From assembly GCF_003501885.1 (NCBI RefSeq), contig NZ_QWFA01000009.1:1-55018 (forward strand): a stretch of DNA of 55,018 nucleotides, read 5' to 3'. The DNA comes from Streptomyces globisporus. Lineage in GTDB: Bacteria; Actinomycetota; Actinomycetes; Streptomycetales; Streptomycetaceae. The position numbers were made by a program, and so were the translations under genes. The notes under the pieces are model-generated. The model saw nothing but the letters and a program-made list of their open reading frames with translations, searched no databases and was not told the DNA's origin. Positions 54,381 to 55,018 of this stretch are shown piece by piece; within the stretch, counting starts at the first letter, position 1; the number at the start of each line of letters is the position of its first letter.

Positions 54381-55018
54381 CTAGAGCGCCTTTGCGGCGG
54401 GCTTCACCATGCCGCGCACGGTGCGAGACTTCACGAACTCGCCCATCGCGGTCATCTCCCACTCACCGGTGAACTGCTTGATGAGCTTGGCCATCATCAC
54501 CCCGGTCTGCGGCTCGGCGCCGGTGAGGTCGAAGCGGACCAGCTCCTCGCCGGAGGCGTCGTCGATCAGCCGGCAGTAGGCCTTGGCGACCTCGTTGAAC
54601 TTCTGGCCGGTGAACGAGTTCACCGTGAAGACCAGGCCCGTCGCATCGGCGGGGATCCGGCCCAGGTCCACGACGATCGTCTCGTCGTCGCCCGCGCCCT
54701 CACCGGTGAGGTTGTCGCCGGAGTGCTTGATCGCCCCGTTCAGGATGGTCAGCTTGCCGAAGTAGCAGCTGTCCAGGTGGTTGCGGTTGGGGCCGTAGGC
54801 GATCACCGACGCGTCCAGGTCGATGTCCTTGCCGCGGAACGCGGGCTCCCAGCCCAGGCCCATCCGGACCCGCGAGAGCAGCGGTGCGCCGCCCTTCACG
54901 AGGGACACGGTCTGGTTCTTCTGGAGGTTGACCCGGCCCTTGTCCAGGTTGATCTTGCCGGAGCCCGCGGCGGGCGCCGGCGGGAGCAACCTGGACAAGG
55001 GCCGGGTCAACCTCCAGA
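54381..55018 (-). CDS. TerD-family protein (5' end outside or altered at window edge)
   Basis: A TerD/calcium-binding stress-domain protein. The visible NLDKGRVNLQKNQTVSLVKGG lead is followed by MGLGWEPAFRGKDIDLDASVIAYGPNR (metal-site DID/D), GDNLTGEGAGDDETIVVDLG and ending KSRTVRGMVKPAAKAL. TerD proteins take part in chemical-stress and tellurite-resistance complexes. The frame is open to the window end. The N-terminal bases overlap a 32-bp inverted repeat, so the real start cannot be set; the first residues (LTRPLSRLLPPAPAAG) may be artificial. Confidence 0.85.
   Translation of the reverse strand, partial: WRLTRPLSRLLPPAPAAGSGKINLDKGRVNLQKNQTVSLVKGGAPLLSRVRMGLGWEPAFRGKDIDLDASVIAYGPNRNHLDSCYFGKLTILNGAIKHSGDNLTGEGAGDDETIVVDLGRIPADATGLVFTVNSFTGQKFNEVAKAYCRLIDDASGEELVRFDLTGAEPQTGVMMAKLIKQFTGEWEMTAMGEFVKSRTVRGMVKPAAKAL
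54920..55018. repeat. 32-bp perfect inverted repeat at the end of the window
   Basis: 54920-54951 is the exact reverse complement of 54987-55018. The 35-bp interval between is itself imperfectly palindromic. Both arms encode LDKGRVNLQ, one on each strand. The outer arm ends exactly at the last base. Confidence 0.9.

Overview
The window is very GC-rich, and its coding frames end almost every codon in G or C. GTG starts and 4-nt ATGA/GTGA stop-start overlaps are frequent. Together with WhiA, an RbpA-family protein, OpcA, a mycothiol-type enzyme and many leaderless-looking genes, this points to a Streptomyces chromosome. The gene order (uvrA ... uvrC-rapZ-yvcK-whiA, gap-pgk-tpiA-secG, pgi, pgl-opcA-zwf-tal-tkt, ctaB/ctaA, suf operon, dapD) matches what I remember of the S. 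coelicolor core around SCO1905-SCO1961. I see no tRNA, rRNA, CRISPR, prophage or intact insertion sequence.

Region 1 (1-10.7 kb): the C-terminal part of a TerD/FtsK-like protein; a TerC transporter behind a convincing yybP-ykoY (Mn2+) riboswitch; a metallo-beta-lactamase and a mycothiol-dependent enzyme diverging from uvrA; a Tat-exported Rieske lipoprotein; and an accessory cassette of one XRE-type regulator diverging from a secreted papain-like cysteine protease and a membrane-tethered partner.

Region 2 (10.7-19.6 kb): the overlapping uvrC-rapZ-yvcK-whiA operon (DNA repair, nucleotide-binding regulators, sporulation control), then lower-glycolysis genes gap, pgk, tpiA and the translocon subunit secG. 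Unusual repeats lie on both sides of gap: a 23-bp tandem repeat and a 32-bp perfect palindrome.

Region 3 (19.7-32.5 kb): an RbpB-like RNA polymerase-binding protein, pgi, two bacterial PH-domain membrane proteins, a possible gene remnant, and the pentose-phosphate operon tkt-tal-zwf-opcA-pgl on the minus strand. This operon diverges from the heme O synthase gene ctaB. Heme A synthase (ctaA) lies a few genes further on.

Region 4 (35-43.8 kb): an ABC exporter diverging from the Fe-S regulator sufR and the complete operon sufR-sufB-sufD-ferredoxin-sufC-sufS-sufU-sufT. A SufR-type CAAC-N6-GTTG site overlaps the sufR start and an iron-box-like palindrome sits just upstream. The operon ends in a 19-bp hairpin that contains the start codon of the next gene.

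Region 5 (44-55 kb): small stress or regulatory modules. These are an SMR efflux pump with its TetR regulator and tandem operators, an HxlR-PrxQ fusion regulator diverging from an MFS pump, and a SoxR-box-controlled monooxygenase. Lysine-pathway genes dapD and a dapA paralogue, a lipoprotein, two unknown proteins (one a stand-alone Tudor-like domain) and a TerD protein make up the rest. The TerD gene runs off the window through a 32-bp inverted repeat that may mark a contig end.
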